From: Magnetospirillum aberrantis SpK
GTDB taxonomy: Bacteria > Pseudomonadota > Alphaproteobacteria > Rhodospirillales > Magnetospirillaceae
NCBI RefSeq assembly: GCF_011022235.1
Contig: NZ_JAAIYP010000039.1
Location: 124,001-188,000 of the forward strand
Length of the DNA stretch: 64,000 nucleotides
Direction: 5' to 3'
In this document: piece by piece, positions 10,570 through 18,920 of the stretch
Layout: each line of letters starts with the position of its first letter
Numbering within the stretch: the first letter of the stretch is position 1
Made by a program: the position numbers and the translations under genes
The notes under the pieces: model-generated
The model's database searches: none
Told to the model about the DNA's origin: nothing
Seen by the model: only the letters and a program-made list of their open reading frames with translations

Positions 10570-12026
10570 GCGGCCGCGACCCCCTTGCCGCCTTGCTGGA
10601 ACACGCGGCGGCCCATCCCGACGCCGTCGCCGTCGCCAGCCGCGCCGGTGACATCCGTTATGGCGATTTCGCCAGGATGGTGCGGCGGTTCGCCGCCGCC
10701 TTCGCCCGCCACGGCGACACCCCCAAGGTGATGGTTCACCTGGACCAGCGGGCCGAAGCCTATGCCGCCATGTTCGGCGCCATGATGGCGGGCGGCGTGT
10801 ACGCCCCGGTCAACGTCGCCGCCCCGGAAACACGCCGGACGGACATTCGCGACAGCTTTTCCCCGGATGTCATCGTCACCGACCGCCCCTTCGACGGCAA
10901 TGGTGCCACGATCCTGGCACTCGACGCGCTGGGCCGGGAAGAACTGGCGACGCCCCGCCCCGCCCACCGGCTGGCCTATGTCATCTTCACCTCGGGATCG
11001 ACCGGGACCCCCAAAGGCGTGATGATTCCCCGCGCGGCGCTGGCCCATTACCTGGATTGGGCAATCCCGGCGCTGGCCATGGGGCCTGATGTGCGGTGCA
11101 CCCAAAACCCCAACATCGGTTTCGACCTGTCGGTCATCGAAATCTACGCCACCCTGTGCGGCGGCGGCACCTTGGTCCCCATCGCCGGCGCCAAGGACCG
11201 CATGTTCCCGGCCCTGGCCGCGCGCGACCTGGACGTCACCGTCTGGGTGTCGGTTCCCAGCCTGATCGACTTCATGCTGCGCGCCGGACAGATGACCGCC
11301 GCCAACCTAGGCCGCGTCCGCCGGCTTTATTTCTGCGGCGAGCCGCTGTTGCCGCACCATCTTGAGGCGATCTTCGCCATCTTGCCCGACGCGGTGGTGA
11401 TCAACGCCTATGGCCCGACCGAGGCGACCGTGTCATGTACCGAACTGGTGCTGACCCGCGACACATGGCGCGCCCATTGTGCCAACAGCGTGGCGTTGGG
11501 CGACGCCATCGCCGGCATGTCCGTCGAACTGGCCGGTGGCGACCATCCCGACGAAGGGGAAGTGGTGCTGGCCGGCCCGCAACTGGCCGACGGCTATTGG
11601 AGCGACCCGGAACGGACCGCCCAAGCCTTCCGCACCGCAGCGGATGGCCGGCGCGTCTATCACACCGGCGACTGGGCTGCCCGCGACGGCGACAACCTGT
11701 ATTTCCGCAACCGCCTGGACCGTCAGGTCAAGATTTTGGGCAACCGTCTGGAGTTGGACGAGGTGGACGGCGCGTTGCGCCGCGCCGGCGCCCGCCAAGC
11801 CATCACCTTCCTGGCCCACGACATCCTGGTCAGCTTCGCGGAAACCCCCGCAGGACTGGACGAGGCGACGTTACGCGAGCGGATCGGCGGCGTGCTGCCG
11901 CCCTATGCCCTGCCCAAGGTCTTGCGGACAGTGGGCGCGCTTCCCACCAACAGCAATGGTAAGGTGGACGCCGCGACCCTTAAGGCGCAGGCCATGGACA
12001 TCGCCCGACAAAAGGCCGAATCATGA
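10566..12026 (+). CDS. Stand-alone adenylation (AMP-binding) enzyme, amino-acid or acyl activating
   Basis: Activates a carboxylic acid as adenylate and probably loads it onto the carrier protein encoded next. 486 residues. Adenylation core motifs in order: [11 protein letters not shown] at ~141-151 (P-loop), YGPTEATV near 280, YHTGDW near 362, and the catalytic lysine in NSNGKVD near 466. The layout is that of DltA or an NRPS A-domain without a C-domain. Start at ATG 10566, overlapping the previous stop as ATGA; it in turn overlaps the carrier protein gene by four bases. The substrate is not readable here. Confidence 0.88.
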   Translation: MSGRDPLAALLEHAAAHPDAVAVASRAGDIRYGDFARMVRRFAAAFARHGDTPKVMVHLDQRAEAYAAMFGAMMAGGVYAPVNVAAPETRRTDIRDSFSPDVIVTDRPFDGNGATILALDALGREELATPRPAHRLAYVIFTSGSTGTPKGVMIPRAALAHYLDWAIPALAMGPDVRCTQNPNIGFDLSVIEIYATLCGGGTLVPIAGAKDRMFPALAARDLDVTVWVSVPSLIDFMLRAGQMTAANLGRVRRLYFCGEPLLPHHLEAIFAILPDAVVINAYGPTEATVSCTELVLTRDTWRAHCANSVALGDAIAGMSVELAGGDHPDEGEVVLAGPQLADGYWSDPERTAQAFRTAADGRRVYHTGDWAARDGDNLYFRNRLDRQVKILGNRLELDEVDGALRRAGARQAITFLAHDILVSFAETPAGLDEATLRERIGGVLPPYALPKVLRTVGALPTNSNGKVDAATLKAQAMDIARQKAES

Positions 12027-12259
12027 TTGTTTCCCCATACCAACTGGTCGCCGAAGCCTTGAATTGCGATCCCGCCAGCCTGAACGCCGGCAGCGGCCTC
12101 AACCGCCATCCCGACTGGGACAGCATGGGGCACCTGAACGTCATGCTGGCGCTGGAGCGGCTGTATGGCATCGAGATCAACGATCAAAGCATCGTCCGCT
12201 TCGGCGCCATGGCCGAAATCATCGCCCACCATTCCGGCATGACCGGCAACGGAGGCTGA
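12023..12259 (+). CDS. Acyl/peptidyl carrier protein
   Basis: 78 residues. The DWDSMGHLNVM segment contains Ser34, the expected phosphopantetheine site (DSxGxL type), followed by a helix III with LERLYGIEI. It starts inside the stop of the adenylating enzyme (ATGA) and ends three bases before the AAC(3)-like gene. The order ligase, carrier, acyltransferase suggests that an activated acid is carried to a transfer step. Confidence 0.88.
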   Translation: MIVSPYQLVAEALNCDPASLNAGSGLNRHPDWDSMGHLNVMLALERLYGIEINDQSIVRFGAMAEIIAHHSGMTGNGG

Positions 12260-12262
12260 GCC

Positions 12263-13060
12263 GTGCCCATCCCCGCGCTGAGCCGTGCCGGCCTGGACGA
12301 ACATCTTGATGCCCTTGGCCTGCGCCACGGCCATCATGTGACCGTGCACAGCCGCCTGTTGGCACTGGGCATGGTGGACGGCGGAGCGGCGACGGTGATG
12401 GCCACCTTGCGCGACGCCGTCGGCCCCGAAGGCACCATCGTCGTGCCGGCCTATTGCTGGCAGCACGCCCCCGATTTCGTCTTCGACCCGCGATCCACGC
12501 CACCGGAGAAAGTCGGAACGCTCAGCACCCACGCCTGGGAGATGGGGGGGTGGTCGCGCAGCCCCTGCCCTATCCACAGCCATTTGGGTTTCGGCGCCAA
12601 GGCGCCGCTCCTGGCGGCGGTTTCCGGCCTCGATTCCACCGGCCCCGATTCCGATTTCGCCCTGTTCCACCGCGAAGGCTTTCACCTGCTGACCCTGGGG
12701 CTGTCACTGGGACCGGGCGCCACCTACCTGCATCATGTCGAGGATTGCGCGGCCGTCCCCTATCGTCAGCCGTTGCTTCTGTCGCGCCAACGCCGCCGGC
12801 CCGATGGTGCCGTCGAACCGATCCAGATGCGCTATTATGGTGCCGCGTCGCCCTCTTGCGGGGGGCCGGGGCGCTGGCGAGAGAACTTCGACGCCGTGGA
12901 ACCGCATTTGGAAACGCATGGCGCCCTGACCCGCGTGCCCTGTGCGCTGACCGGCTACAGCACCTATTGCGCCATCGCCGACCTGCACGACCAGACCATG
13001 GCGTTGCTGGCCCAGGATCCGTATGCCCTGGTGCTGCCGCCGGACGAAACGGAAGCATAA
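12263..13060 (+). CDS. AAC(3)-family N-acyltransferase
   Basis: 265 residues, aminoglycoside N(3)-acetyltransferase fold. Members outside resistance loci acylate amino sugars in surface-glycan pathways. Seen: HSRLLALGMVDGG, GPEGTIVVPAYC, STHAWEMGGWSRSPCPIHSHLGFGA (acyl-CoA and catalytic region), and LGLSLGPGATYLHHVEDCA. The start is a GTG at 12263, three bases after the carrier gene stop. It is the fourth gene of the plus-strand cassette and plausibly uses the carrier-bound acyl group, or supplies an N-acylation missing elsewhere in the island; both are inference. A resistance role is unlikely from context. Confidence 0.8.
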   Translation: MPIPALSRAGLDEHLDALGLRHGHHVTVHSRLLALGMVDGGAATVMATLRDAVGPEGTIVVPAYCWQHAPDFVFDPRSTPPEKVGTLSTHAWEMGGWSRSPCPIHSHLGFGAKAPLLAAVSGLDSTGPDSDFALFHREGFHLLTLGLSLGPGATYLHHVEDCAAVPYRQPLLLSRQRRRPDGAVEPIQMRYYGAASPSCGGPGRWRENFDAVEPHLETHGALTRVPCALTGYSTYCAIADLHDQTMALLAQDPYALVLPPDETEA

Positions 13061-13068
13061 CTTACACG

Positions 13069-14655
13069 TCAGCGCGCCAGCGCCTCGGCCAGCCGTCGGG
13101 CCACACCGTCCCAGCCGTCCTCGCCGGCCTGTTGCCGGAACAGGCGCGCCGTCGGATACCAAGGCGAATCCTCGCGTCTTTCCAGCCAGCGCCAGTCGGC
13201 GACCTCGGGCAGCATGATCCAGACCGGCCGGGCCAAGGCGCCGGCCAGATGGGCGACGGAGGTGTCGACGCTGATCACCAGATCCAGACAGGTGATCGCC
13301 GCCGCCGTTTCGGCGAAGTCGGTCAGGTAGGGGGAAAGATCGACGATGCCCTCGCCCTCGGGCTCCTCAAGCTGTTCCCGCCGCTGCCCGACCTGAAGAC
13401 TGTAGTAGCGCACGCCCGGAAGCTGCCGTAACGGCCCGGCCAGCACGGACAGGTCGCACGAACGCACCTCGTCACGCACGAAACCCGGATTGCCGGCCCA
13501 CACCAACCCGACCTTGTAGCCATCCCCTCCCAAACGCTCCCGCCACGCTGCCACCAGTTCGGGCTCGGCATGCAGATAGGGAACATCGGCCGGAATGCTG
13601 TCCAGCCGCGTTCCAAAGGCATAAGGCAGGTTCATCACCGGAATCTGGCGGTCAACATGCAATCCATGGGCATCGACGATCTGGGTACCGTCCAGGGTTT
13701 GCAACAGGCGCCGCAACAGCGGCGGCGGCATCACCAGCACCTTGCCTCCCTTGCGCGCGGCCACCAACGGCACATAACGGCAGCATTGGATGAAATCGCC
13801 CAGTCCTTGTTCGGGACGAACCAGCAAGACCTTGCCATCCAGGTCCTCGCCCTCCCATTCGGGAATGACTTCGACGGCGGCGGTGCACAATTCCTCGGTC
13901 TTGAAGCGCCAGCGATAGAGGTCCCAGCCTTCTTCCATGTTGCCCTGGCGCAACATGTCCATGGCTGCGTGGGAATACATGGTGCCCTGAGCCTTGCCGA
14001 CCTCCGTGGCGGCCTCGGGATGACCGGCCAGGAAGTCCTCGCACAGACGCAGCCCTTCGTCACGGCGCCCGAGCTTGGCCAGCAGCAAGGCAAGGTTGCG
14101 GCACAATTCGGCGTCGTCAGGCCGCAGGCGCAAACCTTCCTCCATCACCCCCAGGGATTCCTCCAGCCGTTTCAGTTCGTTCAGCGCCACCCCAAGATGG
14201 CCGTAGACCTCGGTCAATTTCGGCATCGCGGCAAGGGCGGCCCGGAAAGCCTCGACCGCCGCCTCCAACTCGCCGCGTCCGCGCAGTGACCGCCCCAGAT
14301 GGAAGAATGCCTCGCCGCAGCCGGGATCCAGTTCGACCGCCCGACGCAAACGGGCTTCGCCGTCCACGACCTGATCAAGCGCCAGCAGGACACGGCCCAG
14401 TTCCAGATGCAGCCCGGCGCTGTCGGGCATCCGTTCCAAGGCACGGCTCGCCGCCAGACGGGCCTTGTGGAAACGTCCCTGCTGGCGGTAAATGGAGGTC
14501 AGCAACGTCGCCAGTTCGGCCGAGGAAGGGGCTTGGTCCAGCAACTGGCGGCAATGCTGCTCGGCCTCGGCGAAGGCGTTGCGCCCGACCATCCCGCGAA
14601 GGTGGGCGATGGCTTCGTCAAGGGAAAGAGACATCTCGACCGGCGGGATCATCAT
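13069..14655 (-). CDS. TPR protein with C-terminal GT9-like glycosyltransferase domain
   Basis: About 528 residues. Residues ~10-245 are tandem 34-residue TPR units; the C-terminal ~280 residues resemble ADP-heptose:LPS heptosyltransferases, with LLVRPEQGLGDFIQCCRYVPL, VGLVWAGNP and DTSVAHLAGALARPVWIMLP, the donor-binding end of the family. Such TPR-GT9 fusions often sit beside flagellin genes and may glycosylate flagellin. Start at ATG 14655, with GGAG five bases upstream; ATG 14652 and 14634 are alternatives. It diverges from flagellin and converges with the carrier cassette, eight bases from its end. Confidence 0.82.
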   Translation of the reverse strand: MMIPPVEMSLSLDEAIAHLRGMVGRNAFAEAEQHCRQLLDQAPSSAELATLLTSIYRQQGRFHKARLAASRALERMPDSAGLHLELGRVLLALDQVVDGEARLRRAVELDPGCGEAFFHLGRSLRGRGELEAAVEAFRAALAAMPKLTEVYGHLGVALNELKRLEESLGVMEEGLRLRPDDAELCRNLALLLAKLGRRDEGLRLCEDFLAGHPEAATEVGKAQGTMYSHAAMDMLRQGNMEEGWDLYRWRFKTEELCTAAVEVIPEWEGEDLDGKVLLVRPEQGLGDFIQCCRYVPLVAARKGGKVLVMPPPLLRRLLQTLDGTQIVDAHGLHVDRQIPVMNLPYAFGTRLDSIPADVPYLHAEPELVAAWRERLGGDGYKVGLVWAGNPGFVRDEVRSCDLSVLAGPLRQLPGVRYYSLQVGQRREQLEEPEGEGIVDLSPYLTDFAETAAAITCLDLVISVDTSVAHLAGALARPVWIMLPEVADWRWLERREDSPWYPTARLFRQQAGEDGWDGVARRLAEALAR

Positions 14656-14703
14656 GCGCGCTCCGGGGTTCTCGTCATTGGCGAATACCCCGATTTTGAC
14701 GAC

Positions 14704-14843
14704 TAAATCCTTAACGTCCCGCCCGAGAATCCGCTTGCCACCCCCTTTCGGCAAGCATATGCTATCGGTGTTAGCTAAAGGCCGAATAGGAGGCCTCTCC
14801 GGAAGAATGCCCGGAGCCATATCCCCTAGAAAGGAGACTAACC
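14704..14843 (+). promoter_or_regulatory. Structured flagellin leader with a possible sigma-28-like promoter
   Basis: TAAA (14704-14707) is followed after 14 bases by CCCGAGAA (14722-14729), a near match to the sigma-28 pattern but one base short in spacing. Downstream are a 7-bp stem (14733-14739 with 14750-14756), the palindrome GCATATGC (14755-14762), and a small AGGCC/GGCCT stem (14779-14783 with 14792-14796). A good AAGGAG site precedes ATG 14844. A long structured leader fits post-transcriptional control of flagellin such as FlbT exerts in Caulobacter; no flbT is seen here. Confidence 0.4.
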
Positions 14844-16016
14844 ATGGCTAATGACGTCACCATTACCGCTGCGGTCCGCACCTCCCTGCTCTCGCTGCAA
14901 AACACCACCAAGCTCATCGAACGCACCCAGAACCGTCTGGCCACCGGCATGAAGGTTTCCGGTCCGACCGATGACCCGGTTGCGTACTTCCAGGCGAAGG
15001 GCTTGAACGACCGCGCGTCCGACTTCACCGAAAAGAAAGATTTGATCGACCAGGGCATCAGCACCCTGAGCACCGCGCTTGACGGCATCAACAGCGTTGA
15101 AAGCATCGTCAACCAGCTCAAGGGTCTGGCCAACAGCATGAAGAGTGCTGAATCGAGCCAGATGTCCGATCTGATCTCCCAGTTCAACAGCCTGCGTACC
15201 CAGATCGGCAACCTGACCGCCGACGCCACCTATCAGGGCACCAACCTGATCAACGGCACCGGTCAGACCATGACCGTCGAATTCTCGAACGCGTCGGCCA
15301 GCAAGCTGACCGTCAGCTCGGTGGACGTCAGCGCCTCCGGCCTCGGCGTTTCGGAAGTGGCGACCACCGCCAGCCTGACTTCGTCGCAACTGGCCTTCAA
15401 CACCCCGGCCTCGGCGACCTCGTTCACCGCGACCTCGGGCAGCTCGATTTCCATGGTCTATGGTGGCGCGAGCAACCGCACCCTGACCGCCGGCACGGCT
15501 TCGGCCTCGTTCACCTTCACCTATGGTTCGGCCACCGCCACGGTGACCCTGACCGCCGGCAGCTCGATGACCCTGAGCACCGGCCAGACCTACACCATCA
15601 ACCTGAAGTCGACCGGCGCGACTGCCGCGGTGTCGGGTACCACTTTCAGCGCCAAGCTGGCTGGCACCACCGCCACCGGCGGCGTGGTTCTCAGCGCCAC
15701 TTCCGGTAAGTCCTATGTGTCCGCTGCGGGCACCGATCAGGTCAACGCCTTGATCAACAAGCTGGATACGGCCAAGACCACGCTTCGTACCAACGCGTCG
15801 TCGCTGGGTACCAACGTGGCCCTGCTCAAGACCCGCCTGGACTTCACCGAGCAGTACGTGAACAACCTCGAAAGCGGTGCTGGCAAGCTGACGCTGGCCA
15901 ACGTCAACGAGGAAGGCGCGAACCTGATGGCGCTGCAAACCCGCCAGCAGTTGGGCATCAACTCTCTGTCGCTGGCTGGCCAGCAGGAGCAGTCGGTGCT
16001 GTCGCTGTTCCGTTAA
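14844..16016 (+). CDS. fliC: Flagellin (flagellar filament subunit)
   Basis: 390 residues, exported by the flagellar type III system. The N-terminal D0/D1 part (~1-140) carries RTSLLSLQNTTKLIERTQNRL and the C-terminal D1/D0 part (~300-390) ends in GINSLSLAGQQEQSVLSLF, the conserved coiled ends. Residues ~150-280 are rich in Ser, Thr, Ala and Gly, forming the variable outer region, where Maf-type enzymes attach nonulosonic acids in other bacteria. This is the only flagellin seen in the window. Terminator directly downstream; a FlaF-like gene converges from the other side. Confidence 0.95.
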   Translation: MANDVTITAAVRTSLLSLQNTTKLIERTQNRLATGMKVSGPTDDPVAYFQAKGLNDRASDFTEKKDLIDQGISTLSTALDGINSVESIVNQLKGLANSMKSAESSQMSDLISQFNSLRTQIGNLTADATYQGTNLINGTGQTMTVEFSNASASKLTVSSVDVSASGLGVSEVATTASLTSSQLAFNTPASATSFTATSGSSISMVYGGASNRTLTAGTASASFTFTYGSATATVTLTAGSSMTLSTGQTYTINLKSTGATAAVSGTTFSAKLAGTTATGGVVLSATSGKSYVSAAGTDQVNALINKLDTAKTTLRTNASSLGTNVALLKTRLDFTEQYVNNLESGAGKLTLANVNEEGANLMALQTRQQLGINSLSLAGQQEQSVLSLFR

Positions 16017-16048
16017 CCCCGGAACAGGACCGCTTCGGTCTAAAGTTG

Positions 16049-16080
16049 ACCGCGCCCCGCAAGGGGCGCGGTTTTCTTTT
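16049..16080 (+). terminator. Rho-independent terminator of flagellin
   Basis: A ten-pair GC-rich stem (16049-16058 with 16063-16072) closes on a GCAA tetraloop and is followed by TTTTCTTTT. Confidence 0.92.
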
Positions 16081-16103
16081 GCCCCGTCGGCCCGAAACAC
16101 AAA

Positions 16104-16135
16104 AAGACCGCCCCCGACAAACGGGGGCGGTCTTC
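16104..16135 (-). terminator. Rho-independent terminator of the FlaF-like gene
   Basis: A thirteen-pair stem (AAGACCGCCCCCG and its complement) around a five-base loop. On the minus strand it is followed by TTTTTGTGTTT, so it ends the 16205-16573 transcript. Confidence 0.88.
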
Positions 16136-16204
16136 GCTATTTTACAGCCGGACAAGGCTGACCGGTTCTCACGTCCAACAAGGCGGATTCAGCGCGCCGA
16201 AGGA

Positions 16205-16573
16205 TCAGCCCGCCAGCTTGGCAGCCTTGTTCACCCCTTCCAGCAAGCCTTCGGAAATCTGAAGGTTGATGTTGATCAGAGTGTCGAGGACGCTGTCGTC
16301 CAGCCCCTGCATCTGCTTCACCGTCTTGCCGCCAACATACTGAGACAGCGTGATCAGGTTCCCCCGCACCACGTCGGCCAAGCCGTTGGTCGGGCTTTTG
16401 GCGAAGGCACGGATGCCCACCCACAATTCCATGTTGATCGCCAAGGCAGCCTTGATCGCCGCCTCGTCCTTGTTGGCCCGCGCTTCGTCAAGCATCAGCG
16501 CCACTTGACAAAGACTAAAGGCATCTTTCTCGGCGGCGCAAAGGTCCGCGAGATCGTCAGAACTCCCAGTCAT
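16205..16573 (-). CDS. FlaF-like flagellar biosynthesis regulator (paralog)
   Basis: 122 residues. The core NMELWVGIRAFAKSPTNGLADVVRGNLITLSQYV matches the FlaF pattern (LW, then PxN or PPEVR, then NLxxLxxxV) that in alphaproteobacteria supports flagellin synthesis and secretion. It is more divergent than the second FlaF at 47208-47642, and its N-terminus is shorter. A GGAGG site precedes ATG 16573. It has its own terminator and lies tail-to-tail with flagellin. Function by family: probable flagellin chaperone or translational regulator. Confidence 0.72.
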   Translation of the reverse strand: MTGSSDDLADLCAAEKDAFSLCQVALMLDEARANKDEAAIKAALAINMELWVGIRAFAKSPTNGLADVVRGNLITLSQYVGGKTVKQMQGLDDSVLDTLININLQISEGLLEGVNKAAKLAG

Positions 16574-16647
16574 CCTGGACCTCCCTCCACAAAAAAACTA
16601 CGATAGGGTCGCTCAAAACCATCGGTTCGGCAAGTCATGCTTTCGGA

Positions 16648-17844
16648 TCATTCTTCCATGATCGGATGAATTTCCTCGCGTGCGGCATGCAAAACGCGGA
16701 AGACATCGTCACCTTTATTGACGGCCGCCCAAATGAAACCAAGAACGGTCGTATTGTCGCACACCTGTCTGACGCCAAAACCCTGGGGTTTCAGGATTTC
16801 TATCCGCTCGATACCGGCCATCGACCTCGCCGCATCCAGTCCCTCGACGCCGCGAAAAGTTCCGGGACGACCGGGAAAGATCGCCATCCATCCGGCGGTA
16901 CGGCGTTCGCGACACTCCACCGTCACCGTTTCCCCCGCCAAATGGCGGAACCAGGCGGCGACCGGACTTTCCCCCACGGCCAGGGGAGTGACGAAAGAGG
17001 TGCTGACGTCGCCATGGAAACGCGGCGACACCTCAAGAACCACCGCGCCGCGTTCGGTCACCATGACGTCGGCCTTGACCGGGCCGCAATCGATCCCCAG
17101 GCTTCGCGCGGCGTTTTCCAAAAGCCCATAGACGCCCTCGCGCGTCGCGTCGTCGAGAGTCGGCGGCTGCACACCCCACACCGGATAATGATAGGGCGGC
17201 GGCGAGAAGAAGCGTTCCAGCATGCCGGCGGGATGGAAAGCACCACCCAGGAACAGGCCGTTGACGTCGAAATGACGACCCCGCAGCAATTCCTCGACCA
17301 GCACGCTGTCGGCATAATCCAGGGCGGCCCGAAAGGCGGCGACGCCTTGCGCCGGGGTCTCGACGCTCACCACACCCCGGCTGCCGCTCGACCCTACCGG
17401 CTTGACGATGGCCGGCAGGCCGACCTCTGCCAGTGCCGCCGCCATCTCGCCTTCGCTTTCGACCACACGGCCACGCGGACAGGCGATGCCCGTCTCCCGC
17501 CATCTGGCCACCGCCGCCGCCTTGTCCAATGCGCGGACACATGCCTCGGGCGTGCAGGACGAAACGCCATGGGCGGCCGAGACACGCGCCACGCTCGGCA
17601 GTCCGAAATCACTGCCGCAATAAAGTCCGGCCAAGCCCCGCTCGGCGGCCAGCCGCCCGGCCAGGGCCATCAGTCCGTCGTCATCGTCACCGGCCAAGGG
17701 CACGTATTCGTCGGCCAAAGCTCGCCCCGGCGCCTCGGGATTGCGGTCGGTCAGCACCACATGCAAGCCGGCCGCCCGCGCCCAGCCCAAGCCGGGCAAC
17801 TGCAACTTCGACCCGCCGATATGAATCAGCGCCTTGGCCGTCAT
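16648..17844 (-). CDS. ATP-grasp enzyme 1 (carboxylate-amine ligase type)
   Basis: 398 residues from ATG 17844. ATP-grasp enzymes form an acyl-phosphate and couple the carboxylate to an amine or thiol. The N-terminal pre-ATP-grasp fold begins ALIHIGGSKLQLPGLGWARAAG; the ATP-binding lysine region is IVKPVGSSGSRGVVSV, then VLVEELLRGRHFDVNG, and the metal and nucleotide end is KADVMVTERGAVVLEVSPRFHGD. A C-terminal extension of ~100 residues follows. It is the last gene of a five-gene minus-strand run and overlaps the preceding ATP-grasp gene by four bases. Substrate unknown. Confidence 0.85.
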   Translation of the reverse strand: MTAKALIHIGGSKLQLPGLGWARAAGLHVVLTDRNPEAPGRALADEYVPLAGDDDDGLMALAGRLAAERGLAGLYCGSDFGLPSVARVSAAHGVSSCTPEACVRALDKAAAVARWRETGIACPRGRVVESEGEMAAALAEVGLPAIVKPVGSSGSRGVVSVETPAQGVAAFRAALDYADSVLVEELLRGRHFDVNGLFLGGAFHPAGMLERFFSPPPYHYPVWGVQPPTLDDATREGVYGLLENAARSLGIDCGPVKADVMVTERGAVVLEVSPRFHGDVSTSFVTPLAVGESPVAAWFRHLAGETVTVECRERRTAGWMAIFPGRPGTFRGVEGLDAARSMAGIERIEILKPQGFGVRQVCDNTTVLGFIWAAVNKGDDVFRVLHAAREEIHPIMEE

Positions 17845-18920
17845 GATCTTGCCCTCCACATCCGCAACCGCCGCGCCAGTTCGTGTTCTCCCGCCGCCTG
17901 CGCCAATTGGGCGGCCGCGTCGGCTCCGTCCGTTTGACCATCTCGCGAGGCGACGCACCAGCCGGCCGCGTCTTGGGGCGGGGTCACCCGACCGCCGGAA
18001 AGGGCACGCACATCCGCGGCGAACGGATCGAAATCCGGCCACAACGCCGGTATCAGGCCATCCGCCAAGGCGTCACCGCCAAGCCCCGGATTGACCTCGT
18101 ACAAATAGGCGCGGCCGTCGTCGGTGACACGAAAACACAGGAACACGAATCCCCGCCGCACCCCCCAATGGCCCAACAGGCGACGGGCATCGGCACGAAT
18201 GGCGGCGGCGGTCGGCGTGCCCTCCACCACCGACGGCCCGGCCACCGCCAGTCCGACGAAACGGCCATCGCACGTTCCCACCAACTCGTCGTACAAAAAA
18301 CTCCAGACCTCGCGGCCATCGACCAACAACACGCCCAGCCCCACGTCCAGGCCGGACAGATATTCCTGAACCTCGACCGTGCCGTCAGGGGATTCGCCCG
18401 CCGCCGCCGCGAATGCCGGCGCCACCGCGCCACCTGGGGACACCAGACAGACATTGCGCTTGCCGAACAGCGGAACGTCGGGCTTCAGCACCCAGGACCG
18501 TCCCGCATCCAGAACCGGTTGTTCGGTACAGCGCCATGAAACCGGCACCGCTATCCCCAATGCCGCCGCTTGGACCCGCGCTTCCGACTTGCGCACCGCA
18601 GCCTCGGCAAGGCCCACCGGCACGCCGTCAAGGCCAAGGGCCTGGGCGGCGCGAGCCGCGGTCATCAGCGGCGGCCCCGAAGTCCGAGCCACCACCCCGG
18701 CGAAATCGAAACGGTCCCGCAACGCGACCACTTCCTGCGCGACCGCTTCGGCCTCATAGGTGCTGAGCACCACGGCATGATCGAGAACGGCCAACGCCTC
18801 GGGACCGGGAGCCCGATCCACCGCCACCACCGCCAACCCCTCCGCACGGGCGGCGCGCAACAGCGGCATTTGCTGTCGCCCCGCCCCGATGGAAAGAATG
18901 GCCGGACGCATGGAGGTCAT
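17841..18920 (-). CDS. ATP-grasp enzyme 2
   Basis: 359 residues from ATG 18920. The N-terminal fold opens PAILSIGAGRQQMPLLRAARAEG; the central ATP-grasp region shows SWVLKPDVPLFGKRNVCLV and VEVQEYLSGLDVGLGVLLVDG; AYLYEVNPGLGGD supplies the usual Glu/Asn metal ligands. The glycine-rich loop (PLFGKRN) departs from the canonical SGSRGV seen in its two neighbours, so its nucleotide site may differ. It overlaps both flanking genes by ATGA junctions. Partner or substrate unknown. Confidence 0.8.
   Translation of the reverse strand: MTSMRPAILSIGAGRQQMPLLRAARAEGLAVVAVDRAPGPEALAVLDHAVVLSTYEAEAVAQEVVALRDRFDFAGVVARTSGPPLMTAARAAQALGLDGVPVGLAEAAVRKSEARVQAAALGIAVPVSWRCTEQPVLDAGRSWVLKPDVPLFGKRNVCLVSPGGAVAPAFAAAAGESPDGTVEVQEYLSGLDVGLGVLLVDGREVWSFLYDELVGTCDGRFVGLAVAGPSVVEGTPTAAAIRADARRLLGHWGVRRGFVFLCFRVTDDGRAYLYEVNPGLGGDALADGLIPALWPDFDPFAADVRALSGGRVTPPQDAAGWCVASRDGQTDGADAAAQLAQAAGEHELARRLRMWRARS

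Noticed and set aside
12263-13060. Aminoglycoside resistance gene
   Set aside because: The AAC(3) fold is present, but the gene is coupled to a carrier protein and adenylating enzyme within a glycan island, which points to biosynthesis.
14747-14763. Sigma-54-like site upstream of flagellin (CGGCAA ... ATGCT)
   Set aside because: GG and GC are nine rather than ten bases apart and two conserved bases differ; spacing is critical for RpoN.
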